Assembly: GCA_016124935.1 (NCBI GenBank)
Contig: WGMS01000001.1
Location: forward strand, 186,001 to 250,000
Direction: 5' to 3'
Source of the DNA: a bacterium
Lineage (GTDB): Bacteria > Cyanobacteriota > Vampirovibrionia > Obscuribacterales > Obscuribacteraceae
Length of the DNA stretch: 64,000 nucleotides
Below are positions 42,011-50,584 of this stretch, piece after piece. The position numbers and the translations under genes are program-made. Each line of letters starts with the position of its first letter. Within the stretch, counting starts at the first letter, position 1. Below the pieces are notes generated by a model. It searched no databases. It was not told the DNA's origin and was given only the letters and a program-made list of their open reading frames with translations.

Positions 42011-43026
42011 CAAGAGCTTCGTTCTACGATCGGACAGCACCGGTCACAATCCCCGCCACAACCTGTATACTCATCTGCTTCCAATGGTCAAGAAACTGCT
42101 CTAAAGTTAGAATACCTGCTGTGCTCCTGGCGCTGGCGACCCAGCTTACATGCGGATATCCATCGCAGTCGACCCTGGCAGCTCCTGGCAAGAAACAGCT
42201 TATCTGGACCCTCTCCAACCATTCGATGAATTCGGACAAGCTGGAGTTCTCCGGTGTGCCTGTCCAGTGCTTCATAGGTCGCGGACGATCAAAAGGCACT
42301 TTTATCACCCGGCTGCACAAAGATGGTCCGGCTTACAACAGCGGCATCAGGGCCGGTGACGTCATCCTCAAAATAAACGACCGGGTCATTTATAACGCTC
42401 GCATCGCCGATTCGGTGATTCAAACCCTGGGCACCGACACTGCCAGGGTTCAGGTTGCCAAATCCTACGGCAATCAGCTTGTGGTCAGGCAGTTCCATGC
42501 CAACTGGTCCAATCTGGTGGCTGTCACCCCCAGCGGATTCAATACCAGCACCCACAACTCTATGGATAAGAGCAAGAGAAAGAGCGAAAAGGTCTCTATC
42601 CAGGCCCTGGAAGATTATCTCTTTTCGCTGATCAACGCCGATAGAAAAGCCAACGGCAATCTGCCACCATACAAAAGAAGCGCCAGACTCTCGGCATTAG
42701 CCAGAGCCTACGCCGCCGACCAATCCCAAAGACACTTCACCGGCCATCGAGACCCCGAAGGACGCATGCCCCAGGACCGCGCCAGATTAGCCGGTATCAA
42801 TGCCCCGGTGGCGGAGAACGTAGCCTTTTGCGAAGGCGATGCCCTTACCTATGCCGGCAAAGTAAAGTGGTGCCAGGACACGATGATGGCGGAGCCGCCC
42901 AATCAAATCAATCACCGTGGAGCAATACTCAGCACCGAGTATCAGAGTTGCGGTGTCGGAGTGGGAATTGCCCCCGATGGACGTGTCAATATCGCCCAGG
43001 AATTCTCTACTGCTGATATTCCCTGA
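42007..43026 (+). CDS. PDZ-CAP (SCP/cysteine-rich secretory) domain protein
   Basis: 339 residues from the ATG at 42007, which overlaps the FAD gene stop. The N-terminus has a hydrophobic signal-like stretch (about 20-50). A PDZ-like domain follows (about 90-175: GTFITRLHKDGPAYNSGIRAGDVILKINDRVIY). The C-terminal CAP domain (about 205-335) has LINADRKANGNLPPYKRSARLSALARAYAADQ, AENVAF and a glycine-rich finish. CAP proteins act outside the cell in varied ways; no catalytic residues are established here. The overlap with the exported flavoenzyme suggests a joint role at the envelope. Confidence 0.82.
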   Translation: MTRASFYDRTAPVTIPATTCILICFQWSRNCSKVRIPAVLLALATQLTCGYPSQSTLAAPGKKQLIWTLSNHSMNSDKLEFSGVPVQCFIGRGRSKGTFITRLHKDGPAYNSGIRAGDVILKINDRVIYNARIADSVIQTLGTDTARVQVAKSYGNQLVVRQFHANWSNLVAVTPSGFNTSTHNSMDKSKRKSEKVSIQALEDYLFSLINADRKANGNLPPYKRSARLSALARAYAADQSQRHFTGHRDPEGRMPQDRARLAGINAPVAENVAFCEGDALTYAGKVKWCQDTMMAEPPNQINHRGAILSTEYQSCGVGVGIAPDGRVNIAQEFSTADIP

Positions 43027-43047
43027 GACAAATTTTTGAAGGTTTGT

Positions 43048-43401
43048 CTAGCTTGCTTTTCTACCCGGCAATATGCGCCAGATAGAAGTAAACAGAGACG
43101 GAATCAAATCGGTAATTGCTTCGAATATGATGCCTCGACGCTCCAGCTGTCTTAACCGATTTATTCTCGTGGCTCTGGCCGCTTCCGGTTGAGCCTCGTA
43201 GAAATCTGAGACGCGATTCATGAAGAGATCGGTACGGCGCCCTTCCAGCATGTCGCCCCGGGCATGAGCACGAAATCCGGTGGTGATCACCGATTCTGTA
43301 TAGCCCTTCTGCATATCCTGTTTGTTCAATTTACCCCTGCGGTTTTCCGGAAGGGTAATACCAACATTTATCGCCAGTCTCGGCGTGTTTATTGATGCCA
43401 T
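43048..43401 (-). CDS. Unknown basic protein
   Basis: Not recognised. I start it at the ATG at 43401 (AGGGTCGAG ahead), giving 117 residues. The frame opens 54 codons earlier but that segment looks non-coding and Cys-rich. The protein has LAINVGITLPENRRG, then several Arg/Lys-rich helices (RATRINRLRQLERRG), and a weakly hydrophobic C-terminal segment (IFEAITDLIPSLFTSIWRI). It lies just after the convergent CAP gene. Confidence 0.5.
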   Translation of the reverse strand: MASINTPRLAINVGITLPENRRGKLNKQDMQKGYTESVITTGFRAHARGDMLEGRRTDLFMNRVSDFYEAQPEAARATRINRLRQLERRGIIFEAITDLIPSLFTSIWRILPGRKAS

Positions 43402-43696
43402 TTCTCGACCCTCACAACATAGATCTGTCGTGGCAGGCGGTCTGAGCCGCTTCGCAATGTGGAAGCTATTCTCTATTTCATTGCAGCTTGCGCTATGCAG
43501 TTTGCAATTCAATTGCCATTCGCCAAATCCGAAAGCAGTATCCAAAACCGCTTCGGATGTCATTATGTTAAGTATATGACAACATTTTGTCTAATGAAAT
43601 CTAATTTAGCAAGACCGAAAACGCCACCTATATCAGCCTTTTGGGTGACACGGTTTTCAAGCGGCGTAATTCCCGCATTGACATTAAAACCGCAAA
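43402..43696. other. Intergenic region with nothing recognised
   Basis: About 300 bases upstream of the unknown gene at 43048. AT-rich near 43560-43610. I see no hairpin, tRNA-like or repeat element and no sure promoter. Confidence 0.4.
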
Positions 43697-44329
43697 CTAA
43701 AGCCTGGTCATCAATGTGAGCAACTCTTTACCCTGATCCTGGGGAAACGAGTCCTGGGGCTCATACACAATATCAAAAGAAAACACCCCGTCATAGAGTT
43801 CGAAGATCTCATCCCGGCTGACCGAAAATGGAAGCCCTTCGCCGTGCCGCTCCCCGATCCACCAGATTGCCAGAAATTTGCCGCCCTTCTTAAGAAGATC
43901 CCTGGTCGAGAACATATACCTTCGACGGTGAGCCGGATCGATAGAACAAAAGCAGGTATGCTCGAAGATGCCGTCGAAATAACCGGTATATTCGTGTAAG
44001 TCGAAGATGTCTCGCTGGAGAAGAAACGCCGATTTACCGGCCACTCCTGCCTGGAGAAATTTCTGGTAGGTAGATTGAATAGCAGTTGGCGCAAAGTCGA
44101 TCCCCGTCACCTCATAGCCCATCCGGGCAAGATAAACGGCATCATGACCGGTACCACAGCCAAGCACCGCTACTTTGCCTGGCGGCAGCCGATATGGAGA
44201 CTTCATGAATGTCTCGAGCGGAGGCGCATGACGACCGTATTCCCAGGGAGTACGTCCCTGCTGATAACAGAGCTCCCAGAACTCCGGTCTATCAATATCA
44301 AAAGTAGGCGCCTGCTCCGAACCTGTCAT
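43697..44329 (-). CDS. TPMT-family SAM-dependent methyltransferase
   Basis: 210 residues of the thiopurine S-methyltransferase/small-molecule methyltransferase family. EFWELCYQQGRTPWEYGRHAPPLETFMK is the typical N-terminus, VAVLGCGTGHDAVYLARMGYEVTGIDFA binds SAM, and FDGIFEHTCFCSIDPAHRRRYM is the catalytic-pocket segment. Family members methylate thiols, selenium or tellurium compounds, or halides. The exact substrate is unknown. Confidence 0.88.
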   Translation of the reverse strand: MTGSEQAPTFDIDRPEFWELCYQQGRTPWEYGRHAPPLETFMKSPYRLPPGKVAVLGCGTGHDAVYLARMGYEVTGIDFAPTAIQSTYQKFLQAGVAGKSAFLLQRDIFDLHEYTGYFDGIFEHTCFCSIDPAHRRRYMFSTRDLLKKGGKFLAIWWIGERHGEGLPFSVSRDEIFELYDGVFSFDIVYEPQDSFPQDQGKELLTLMTRL

Positions 44330-44416
44330 GATGGTGATCTTTCGACCTTCTCGACCTCTAATTGCTTTCGGTATTTATTCTACCTTAGCCTATTTATCAA
44401 TCAGTTCATCAATTCA

Positions 44417-47400
44417 TCAATGAAAATTGCGCGACCTTATCATAGGACCATCCCCATCATCGGAATCCAGGCGATCTACGGACATCTTCTCCAGCCCTTC
44501 TATATGTCTTGCAATCACATTAGTCACCCCTTCTTCGATCTGGAGTTTGCCCTGAACCAGTAAAAATGAGTTCTGCAAGACTACGCTTTTATAAGCGGCA
44601 AAGACCTTGGGCTTCAAAACCACATTGGCCATACCGCTTTCGTCTTCTAGAGTGAGAAAGACAAAGCCTTTAGCCGTTCCCGGTCTCTGGCGACAGATCA
44701 CACCACCGGCTACACTGACCTCTTCTCCGTCTAATTTCTCGGACAACTGTTTGCAGCTCAGGATGCGGTTCTTATTGGCCCAGGCGCGATAATACTTCAT
44801 CGGATGTCCCCGGGTAGAGAGGCCTAATAAACGATAATCGGTGATCACCTCTTCTAATTCAGTCATATCAGGCAATGCTATCGGTCTGCGCCTCTCCTCT
44901 CTAGAGATACCATTCAACTCATAGAGAGCATCTAATAATGGCGTCTCTATCCTCTTCTTCAATTTATCCAGAACTTTCCAGAGCGCTTTTCTTCTACCGG
45001 GATAGAGACCGTCAAAAGCTCCTGCCTGGGCAAGAATCTTCAGTTCGCTCGGTGCAAGCCCGCTGCGCTCGATCACATCCTCTAAAGAAGTAAATGGTCC
45101 GCCCTCTTGCCAGGCAGCCTCGAGAGACTCTCTTGCTGCTCTTCCCAGCCCATCTACATAACGAAGACCGATTCTAAGAGCCGGCGGCTTCCTCTGCTCC
45201 GCTCCCTGAGCCGGTCCCCTTCTCTTAGTAAAAGCTCCTGCTCCCGCCAGCCGGGAGACAAAAAGCTCCTGCAGGCGCCCCGGTGAAATAGAATCTATAT
45301 CATTGAATTCACCGCCTTCTAGCCCCTCTGTTTCCATATTATCTTCGGCTTCGGCTTCGGCTTCGAGCACACAGTTCCAGCTACTACAAGAAAGATCCAC
45401 CGGACGCACTTCGACCCCGTGGCGCAGAGCGTCCCGAATCAGCGTTCCCGGACTGTAAAAGCCCATGGGCTGTGCGTTCAAAATGGCGCAATAGAACTCG
45501 GGGGCGAAATAGCGCTTCAGATAAGCCGAGGCATAGACAAGCAAAGAGAATGAAGCAGCGTGGCTTTCGGGAAAGCCATAATTGGCGAAAGCTCTCAACT
45601 GATGGGTTATGGTATCAATCGCCTCCCGGGAGAAGCCTTTCTTAGCCATGCCCGCCGCAAGCTCTTCACAGACTTTCGCCATACGCTCATGAGAACGCTT
45701 GTGACTCATCACCCGGCGCAGATTATCAGCTTGTGATGGAGTAAATCCGGCTGCCACCACCGCCAGTTTCATGCCCTGTTCCTGGAAAAGCGGCACCCCT
45801 AAAGTGCGCTTCAAGATAGGCTCCAGGCTTGGATGGAGATAGATAACCTCTTCCGCTCCCCGGCGCCGCCTTAAATAAGGATGGATGATATTGCCTAATA
45901 TAGGTCCGGGTCTGACAATGGCTATAGAGACGATGATGTCGTAAAAGCAACGCGGCTTCAACCGGGGCAGGATATTCATCTGCGCCCTCGACTCCACCTG
46001 AAAGAGCCCTACCGTATCCGCCCGCTGCAGCATGTTATAGATAGAAGGATCATCCATATCCAGGGTACCGATATCGATATCGATACCACGAAATTCGCGG
46101 ACTAACTTAAGCCCTTCCTGAATCATCGTGAGCATGCCCAGTCCGAGCAGATCTATCTTTATCATCCCGACCAGATCGATATCATCCTTATCCCACTGGA
46201 TGACGGTTCTCCCTTCCATGGCAGCCGGCTCTACCGGCACCAGATCCCCCAGCGGTCTACCGGAGAGAACAAAACCGCCCACGTGGATAGAACGGTGACG
46301 GGGAAGTTGATGCAAACCTCTGACTATTTGCAGCAGAAGCTGACAACGTCTGTCCCTGGCATCGAGACCTACCCTTGCCAGACCGCCTGCTTCCAGTTTT
46401 TCTGCGGCATCCCGGGCTTCGATGCGATCCGCCTCTGCTGAGAGCCTGTCTCCCTGCTCTTGAGAAAAGCCCAGCACCCTGGCCGCATCCCGCACCGCCG
46501 AACGCCCTCGATAAGTGATCACCTCACAAACCATGGCCGCGTGTTTGCGCCCGTACTTCTCGTAGACATACTGAAGGACTATTTCTCTTTCTTGATGGGC
46601 GATATCGAGATCGATATCCGGCGGCTCGTTGCGCCCCTCCGAAAGAAAGCGCTCGAAAAGAAGCTCCATGCCTATCGGATCGACAGCGGTAATCATAAGA
46701 CAGTAGCAGACCGCCGAGTTGGCGGCAGAGCCGCGCCCCTGCACGGCAATGCCCCTGGAACGAGCAAAACGGACGATATCCCACATAATCAGAAAATAGG
46801 GCGCCAGATCTAGAGAGACGATCATATTTAGTTCGTGATCTATCTGCCTGATGTGATCGCTGGTCAAGTCAGGATAACGCAATCGGGCGCCTTCCCAGAC
46901 CAGCTGCTCTAATAAAGCGTTGGGGTTGATATCGCCCTTGATGCCAAGCGATGTCATTATCTCTGGTGGTAGAGTAAAAATCGGCAGCGGCGTCTTCAGT
47001 TGACTGAGCCGAAAACGACACCGTTCGGCAATGGCAAGAGTATTCTTCATCCCGGTCAGATCATGACGCCAGAGATGGGCGATTTCCTCTGCAGACTTCA
47101 TATACCAGCTTCCATTAGGACGCAGTCTTCGCCCGGCCTCCGCCAGGGTGGTGCCATGACGTAAACAGGTAAGAACATCGTGAATAGCCCTGTCCTCGGG
47201 TCTGGCATAGTGAACATTGTTGCTGACCGTCCATGGTATCGAGGCGGACTTCGATAGTTCAAGGAGCGATGCCGCGATAAAACTCTCCTGGCGTAGATGA
47301 TGATTCCAGAGCTCCAGATAGAAACGATCACCGAAAGTCTCCTGAAAAGCCCTGGCCAGGCGCCTGGCCCTGACCTCGTCCTCCCGGGCGAGGGCGGTGG

Positions 47401-47794
47401 GAATACTTCCTTTCGGACAGCCAGAAAGCGCTATCACTCCGGCACTGCAATCGAAGAGATTCTCGTAAGAGACTCTGGGAGAACCCCGCTCATAATCGGA
47501 TCTTCCCAGGGTGATCAGACGACAGATATTGCGATAGCCATCTTCATCGGCAGCCAGTAGCGTTATATGGGAATCGTCTTCCAGGCTGAGTTCCACCCCG
47601 ATAATCGCCTCTAGATCGACCTCTCTGGCAGCATAGGCAAAACGCACCGCACCGCCTAAATCGTCATGATCGGTTATTGCCAGCGCCGAAAGACCGATAT
47701 CCCTGGCACGTTCCACTAAAGCCTCGGGATTGCTGGCTCCATCTAACAAAGAGAAGGAAGAATGACAGTGAAGCTCGGCATAGCGATGTTTCAT
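44417..47794 (-). CDS. dnaE2: Error-prone DNA polymerase III alpha-like subunit, ImuC/DnaE2
   Basis: 1125 residues, shorter than replicative DnaE and lacking its C-terminal tau-binding region, as in DnaE2. The PHP domain opens AELHCHSSFSLLDGAS with ITDHDDLGGAVRF. The polymerase core has GRGSAANSAVCYCL and PPDIDLDIAHQEREIVLQYVYEKYGRKHAAMVCEVITYRGRSAVRDAARVLGF, whose Asp pair binds metal. HhH and OB-fold segments follow. An unusual acidic insertion (EAEAEAEDNMETEGLEG) near 810-830 is coded by a GGCTTC hexamer run. It does error-prone synthesis with ImuA and ImuB in DNA damage. Its promoter carries the shared palindrome. Confidence 0.94.
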   Translation of the reverse strand: MKHRYAELHCHSSFSLLDGASNPEALVERARDIGLSALAITDHDDLGGAVRFAYAAREVDLEAIIGVELSLEDDSHITLLAADEDGYRNICRLITLGRSDYERGSPRVSYENLFDCSAGVIALSGCPKGSIPTALAREDEVRARRLARAFQETFGDRFYLELWNHHLRQESFIAASLLELSKSASIPWTVSNNVHYARPEDRAIHDVLTCLRHGTTLAEAGRRLRPNGSWYMKSAEEIAHLWRHDLTGMKNTLAIAERCRFRLSQLKTPLPIFTLPPEIMTSLGIKGDINPNALLEQLVWEGARLRYPDLTSDHIRQIDHELNMIVSLDLAPYFLIMWDIVRFARSRGIAVQGRGSAANSAVCYCLMITAVDPIGMELLFERFLSEGRNEPPDIDLDIAHQEREIVLQYVYEKYGRKHAAMVCEVITYRGRSAVRDAARVLGFSQEQGDRLSAEADRIEARDAAEKLEAGGLARVGLDARDRRCQLLLQIVRGLHQLPRHRSIHVGGFVLSGRPLGDLVPVEPAAMEGRTVIQWDKDDIDLVGMIKIDLLGLGMLTMIQEGLKLVREFRGIDIDIGTLDMDDPSIYNMLQRADTVGLFQVESRAQMNILPRLKPRCFYDIIVSIAIVRPGPILGNIIHPYLRRRRGAEEVIYLHPSLEPILKRTLGVPLFQEQGMKLAVVAAGFTPSQADNLRRVMSHKRSHERMAKVCEELAAGMAKKGFSREAIDTITHQLRAFANYGFPESHAASFSLLVYASAYLKRYFAPEFYCAILNAQPMGFYSPGTLIRDALRHGVEVRPVDLSCSSWNCVLEAEAEAEDNMETEGLEGGEFNDIDSISPGRLQELFVSRLAGAGAFTKRRGPAQGAEQRKPPALRIGLRYVDGLGRAARESLEAAWQEGGPFTSLEDVIERSGLAPSELKILAQAGAFDGLYPGRRKALWKVLDKLKKRIETPLLDALYELNGISREERRRPIALPDMTELEEVITDYRLLGLSTRGHPMKYYRAWANKNRILSCKQLSEKLDGEEVSVAGGVICRQRPGTAKGFVFLTLEDESGMANVVLKPKVFAAYKSVVLQNSFLLVQGKLQIEEGVTNVIARHIEGLEKMSVDRLDSDDGDGPMIRSRNFH

Positions 47795-47815
47795 TCGGAA
47801 AGTTCAAAACCGCGG

Positions 47816-47855
47816 TCAATCAATCAATAAATCAATAAATCAATAAACAAATAAA
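47816..47855. repeat. Tandem 8-bp repeat TCAATAAA
   Basis: TCAATCAA (47816-47823), then TCAATAAA three times (47824-47847), then CAAATAAA. It lies in the dnaE2 leader, about 20 bases upstream of the gene start, downstream of the hairpin. Confidence 0.75.
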
Positions 47856-47862
47856 AATAAGC

Positions 47863-47898
47863 ACCCCGAACTCTCCACCTCATGGCAGAGAGCCGGGT
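47863..47898 (-). terminator. Terminator-like hairpin inside the dnaE2 leader
   Basis: On the minus strand CCCG-G-CTCTC pairs with GAGAG-TT-CGGG around a 12-nt loop, and the tail reads GCTTATTTTTATTTG. It lies between the dnaE2 promoter and the gene, so it would act as an attenuator. On the plus strand there is no T-run. Confidence 0.5.
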
Positions 47899-47991
47899 TG
47901 ATTGATCACAAAGCATGAAAGAGAAACGACGATCATCGAATATCGATAATCTAACATCTAGCATCCATCATATTGAATTTGTGATAAAACC

Positions 47992-48020
47992 ACTGTACCA
48001 TACACATGTATGGCTTTCAA
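47992..48020 (-). promoter_or_regulatory. dnaE2 promoter with LexA-like palindrome in its spacer
   Basis: Minus strand: TTGAAA (48015-48020), a 17-nt spacer (47998-48014), TACAGT (47992-47997). The spacer holds CCATACA-TG-TGTATGG, a perfect 7-bp-arm palindrome. Same arrangement as the imuA promoter. The leader to dnaE2 is about 190 bases. The site is also 100 bases upstream of the plus-strand gene at 48113. Confidence 0.75.
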
Positions 48021-48112
48021 ATTAAATTCCCAGAGTTCAAATTTGCCAAAACAGTCGGGTAGGGTGGGAATAACCACCTGACAATTCCCCAGCCCTGGCT
48101 TACTATCTATGT

Positions 48113-49315
48113 ATGACCAGGACCCAAATAAACGAAAAGAAGCGAAGCTCTCAGGACGCCTTTGGACTGTTGAAGCTCTGTGGCATCGCCATCGCGCTCA
48201 TCATTCTATGCTATCTCTGCCTGCTCGCCACGGCAAACTCATCTCCGAAGCTCCTTGTTGCCATCGCCTTCGAAGTCGGTTTCATTCTCTGCATCTTAGG
48301 CTTTCGCTATCTCTCCGGTAAACGCCGCTCTCAAAAGGCTAAGAAAGCGGTAATCGAAGTATTCTTGAGCGAGTTGACCTTTATAGATAGAATAAAAAAG
48401 ATCCTTGTGTTCGCCGCTCTCTGCATCGTGCTGCCCCTGGTCGCTTTCTTGTTGATTGATTTGAGCGCTCTGGTCGGTGCCATCGCCGGTGCCCCGGGCT
48501 ATGCAAAGACAGCTTACAAAATGATCCCGACCTATATGGTCTATGAAGGGGCTCATCCTGCCATCAGCCTGGAGCTCTACTCCGGAGCCTGCATAGAGGC
48601 GGGCAAATTCGAAAGAGCCCATCAATATACTGATCAGTTGCTTGCCATCAGAGAAGATATCTATGGAAAGCACCATTCTATGTACGGTGGCATGGTGGCA
48701 AATCTCGCCAATCTCTACTACAAAGAAGGAAAGTTCAAAGAGGCTGAAGACGCCTACAGAGAGTCGCTTCGTATCTGTGTCGCGCACAAAGGCTACGAAA
48801 AGCTAGGCTCTGCCCTGACAAAACTGGGTAACTGCTTGCGAGAACAGGGTCGATTTTTAGAGGCTAAGCAGAGTTACGAAGAGGCGCTTAGTATGCGCGA
48901 AAAAGAGTTCGGTCCCGATAGCAGACGGGTGGGCGAGACCTGCAGAGAGCTGGCCCTTCTTATGACCTACCTCCATAAAGACAAACGCAGCGACCAGCTT
49001 TTTGAAAGAGTGAACAAGATAATCAAACAGCATTCCAAAGAGACTAACTCTGACACTATTTCTCTTGTCCTCTTCGCCCTGGCTTCGGTGGCGGTATCAT
49101 TTCTTTTCTTCGGTAAACGGGGACTGCTAACTCGCATCGCCCAGGAGAGGCTGGAACGCCGTGTTCTGCAAAACCCGATCAGCCCTGACCCGGATGATGT
49201 AGAGAAGCTTCGGTTGATTCTAGAATTCAGAGAAGAGAAAGAGAAGCTGGAGACTTTGAAGACAAAAGGAATTTTTCTGTCTCTGGCCGGTGCCCTCGCT
49301 ATTGAGAGCTACTGA
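48113..49315 (+). CDS. Membrane-anchored TPR protein
   Basis: 400 residues. Three hydrophobic segments near the N-terminus (about 19-42, 44-65 and 96-125) anchor it. TPR units fill about 145-305 (AHPAISLELYSGACIEAGKFERAHQYTDQLL, MVANLANLYYKEGKFKEAEDAYRESL, SALTKLGNCLREQGRFLEAKQSYEEAL). One further hydrophobic segment lies at about 315-330 and a basic coiled-coil tail follows. It probably assembles a membrane complex; partners are unknown. Divergent from dnaE2, it could share its regulatory region. Confidence 0.75.
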   Translation: MTRTQINEKKRSSQDAFGLLKLCGIAIALIILCYLCLLATANSSPKLLVAIAFEVGFILCILGFRYLSGKRRSQKAKKAVIEVFLSELTFIDRIKKILVFAALCIVLPLVAFLLIDLSALVGAIAGAPGYAKTAYKMIPTYMVYEGAHPAISLELYSGACIEAGKFERAHQYTDQLLAIREDIYGKHHSMYGGMVANLANLYYKEGKFKEAEDAYRESLRICVAHKGYEKLGSALTKLGNCLREQGRFLEAKQSYEEALSMREKEFGPDSRRVGETCRELALLMTYLHKDKRSDQLFERVNKIIKQHSKETNSDTISLVLFALASVAVSFLFFGKRGLLTRIAQERLERRVLQNPISPDPDDVEKLRLILEFREEKEKLETLKTKGIFLSLAGALAIESY

Positions 49316-49461
49316 TTTAAGGAAGTCAGCCTGTCTCAGCGGTGAAGACTAATCTTGAAATCGCCGCTTCTCGAAGCCAACAAAAGAGAGAGGGACCCGA
49401 TGTTGCTCCATCGAATCCCGCACTCTTCTATGAGAACTAATTGATTAACCGAGGAAAAGAC

Positions 49462-50415
49462 TTACTTATCGTCTTCCCTATTCAGCAACCTCAAGCCGCC
49501 CTTTTCCATCTCTTCGAGCCAGTCTTTTGCATTGAAGGGTTGTTTAGGTCCCCCTATCTCGGGATAGAGTGGTTTAGCACCATCCCAGGGCTTATCGAAA
49601 GGGAGAGGCTTTCGAAAATCGGGCTTTTCTGTCGGCTTAAAAAAAGGTCGGTAGTTGATTTCTCTCGTCGTCCGGTCACCAATAGTTGAAGCCACATCTT
49701 CGGCGCTGCGGTTAATCACCTCTCCCGGCTTGACGACAATGGCGCCACTGAAAGTATGCTCCACGGGCTTCACTTCTGCTGTGCCGTCTTTGTTGAACTG
49801 AACAGCAGTATCGCTTCCGGGGTTACTGAGAAATACCCTTCCGTCCTCAGTCATAGTGACTCTGGTATCGGAATCGGACTTCATCAATTGTTTATTCAAA
49901 CCATTGATCAAGCGTTCCATCCGCTCGGGATCACCTCTGAGCGCCTCCAGGCTGGTGCCTAGCTTTTCCACATTACCGTCGATGATCGCTTCCTGCATAG
50001 AGACAAGTGCTTTGCGATCACCAGGGGAGACTTCTTCAGGAATTAGACCTTGCAAGTCCTTCTTCGCATCCATGCGCTGTTCCGGCGTGATCTTGCTTGG
50101 GTCAAACTTCTTGAAAATATGGTCGATATTATCATCAATCTCCATCCGGTCGCGGAGGAAGCCTTCACCGGGTTTAATTTGCTCCTTTATATGGTTAAGT
50201 CTGTCTCGAAAGGATTCAGAGGTTCCGCCTTCGGAAGCAGAGTCCTGTTGCAGCTTATCTCCTGGATTTTCATCGGACTGCCCCGCCTTGCCCTTTTCTG
50301 CAATGTCTTTTACAGAATTAGGACTCGGCATCGAATCTTCGAGTAATTTATGGTGTATGGATGCCCCGCCCTCATTCACTACGCCATGGTCAAGTTCAAA
50401 TGCATTGGAACCCAT
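49462..50415 (-). CDS. Unknown low-complexity protein
   Basis: 317 residues with AGAAGGAG before the ATG. No signal peptide, no membrane segment. The N-terminal third is polar and Gly/Ser/Asp-rich. The middle (about 70-180) is charged and helical (RDRLNHIKEQIKPGEG, ERMDAKKDLQGLIPEE). The last third is Pro/Lys/Asp-rich (KPTEKPDFRKPLPFDKPWDGAKPLYPEIGG). It is last in the run with the two wall-hydrolase-like genes upstream. No family is recognised. Confidence 0.6.
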   Translation of the reverse strand: MGSNAFELDHGVVNEGGASIHHKLLEDSMPSPNSVKDIAEKGKAGQSDENPGDKLQQDSASEGGTSESFRDRLNHIKEQIKPGEGFLRDRMEIDDNIDHIFKKFDPSKITPEQRMDAKKDLQGLIPEEVSPGDRKALVSMQEAIIDGNVEKLGTSLEALRGDPERMERLINGLNKQLMKSDSDTRVTMTEDGRVFLSNPGSDTAVQFNKDGTAEVKPVEHTFSGAIVVKPGEVINRSAEDVASTIGDRTTREINYRPFFKPTEKPDFRKPLPFDKPWDGAKPLYPEIGGPKQPFNAKDWLEEMEKGGLRLLNREDDK

Positions 50416-50584
50416 ACGAATCTCCTTCTAAAGAAACTTCCTAGTGCTGCCATTCTGTCAGCGGATTGTTTCTATACCGACCGGAAGATTTCTAGACACC
50501 CAGAAAAAATAATTCTCAAATTTCGAGAAAATGCCAATATTCCTGAGCTTCCAGGCTATCGAAACGAACAGATTCCAGCTAATC

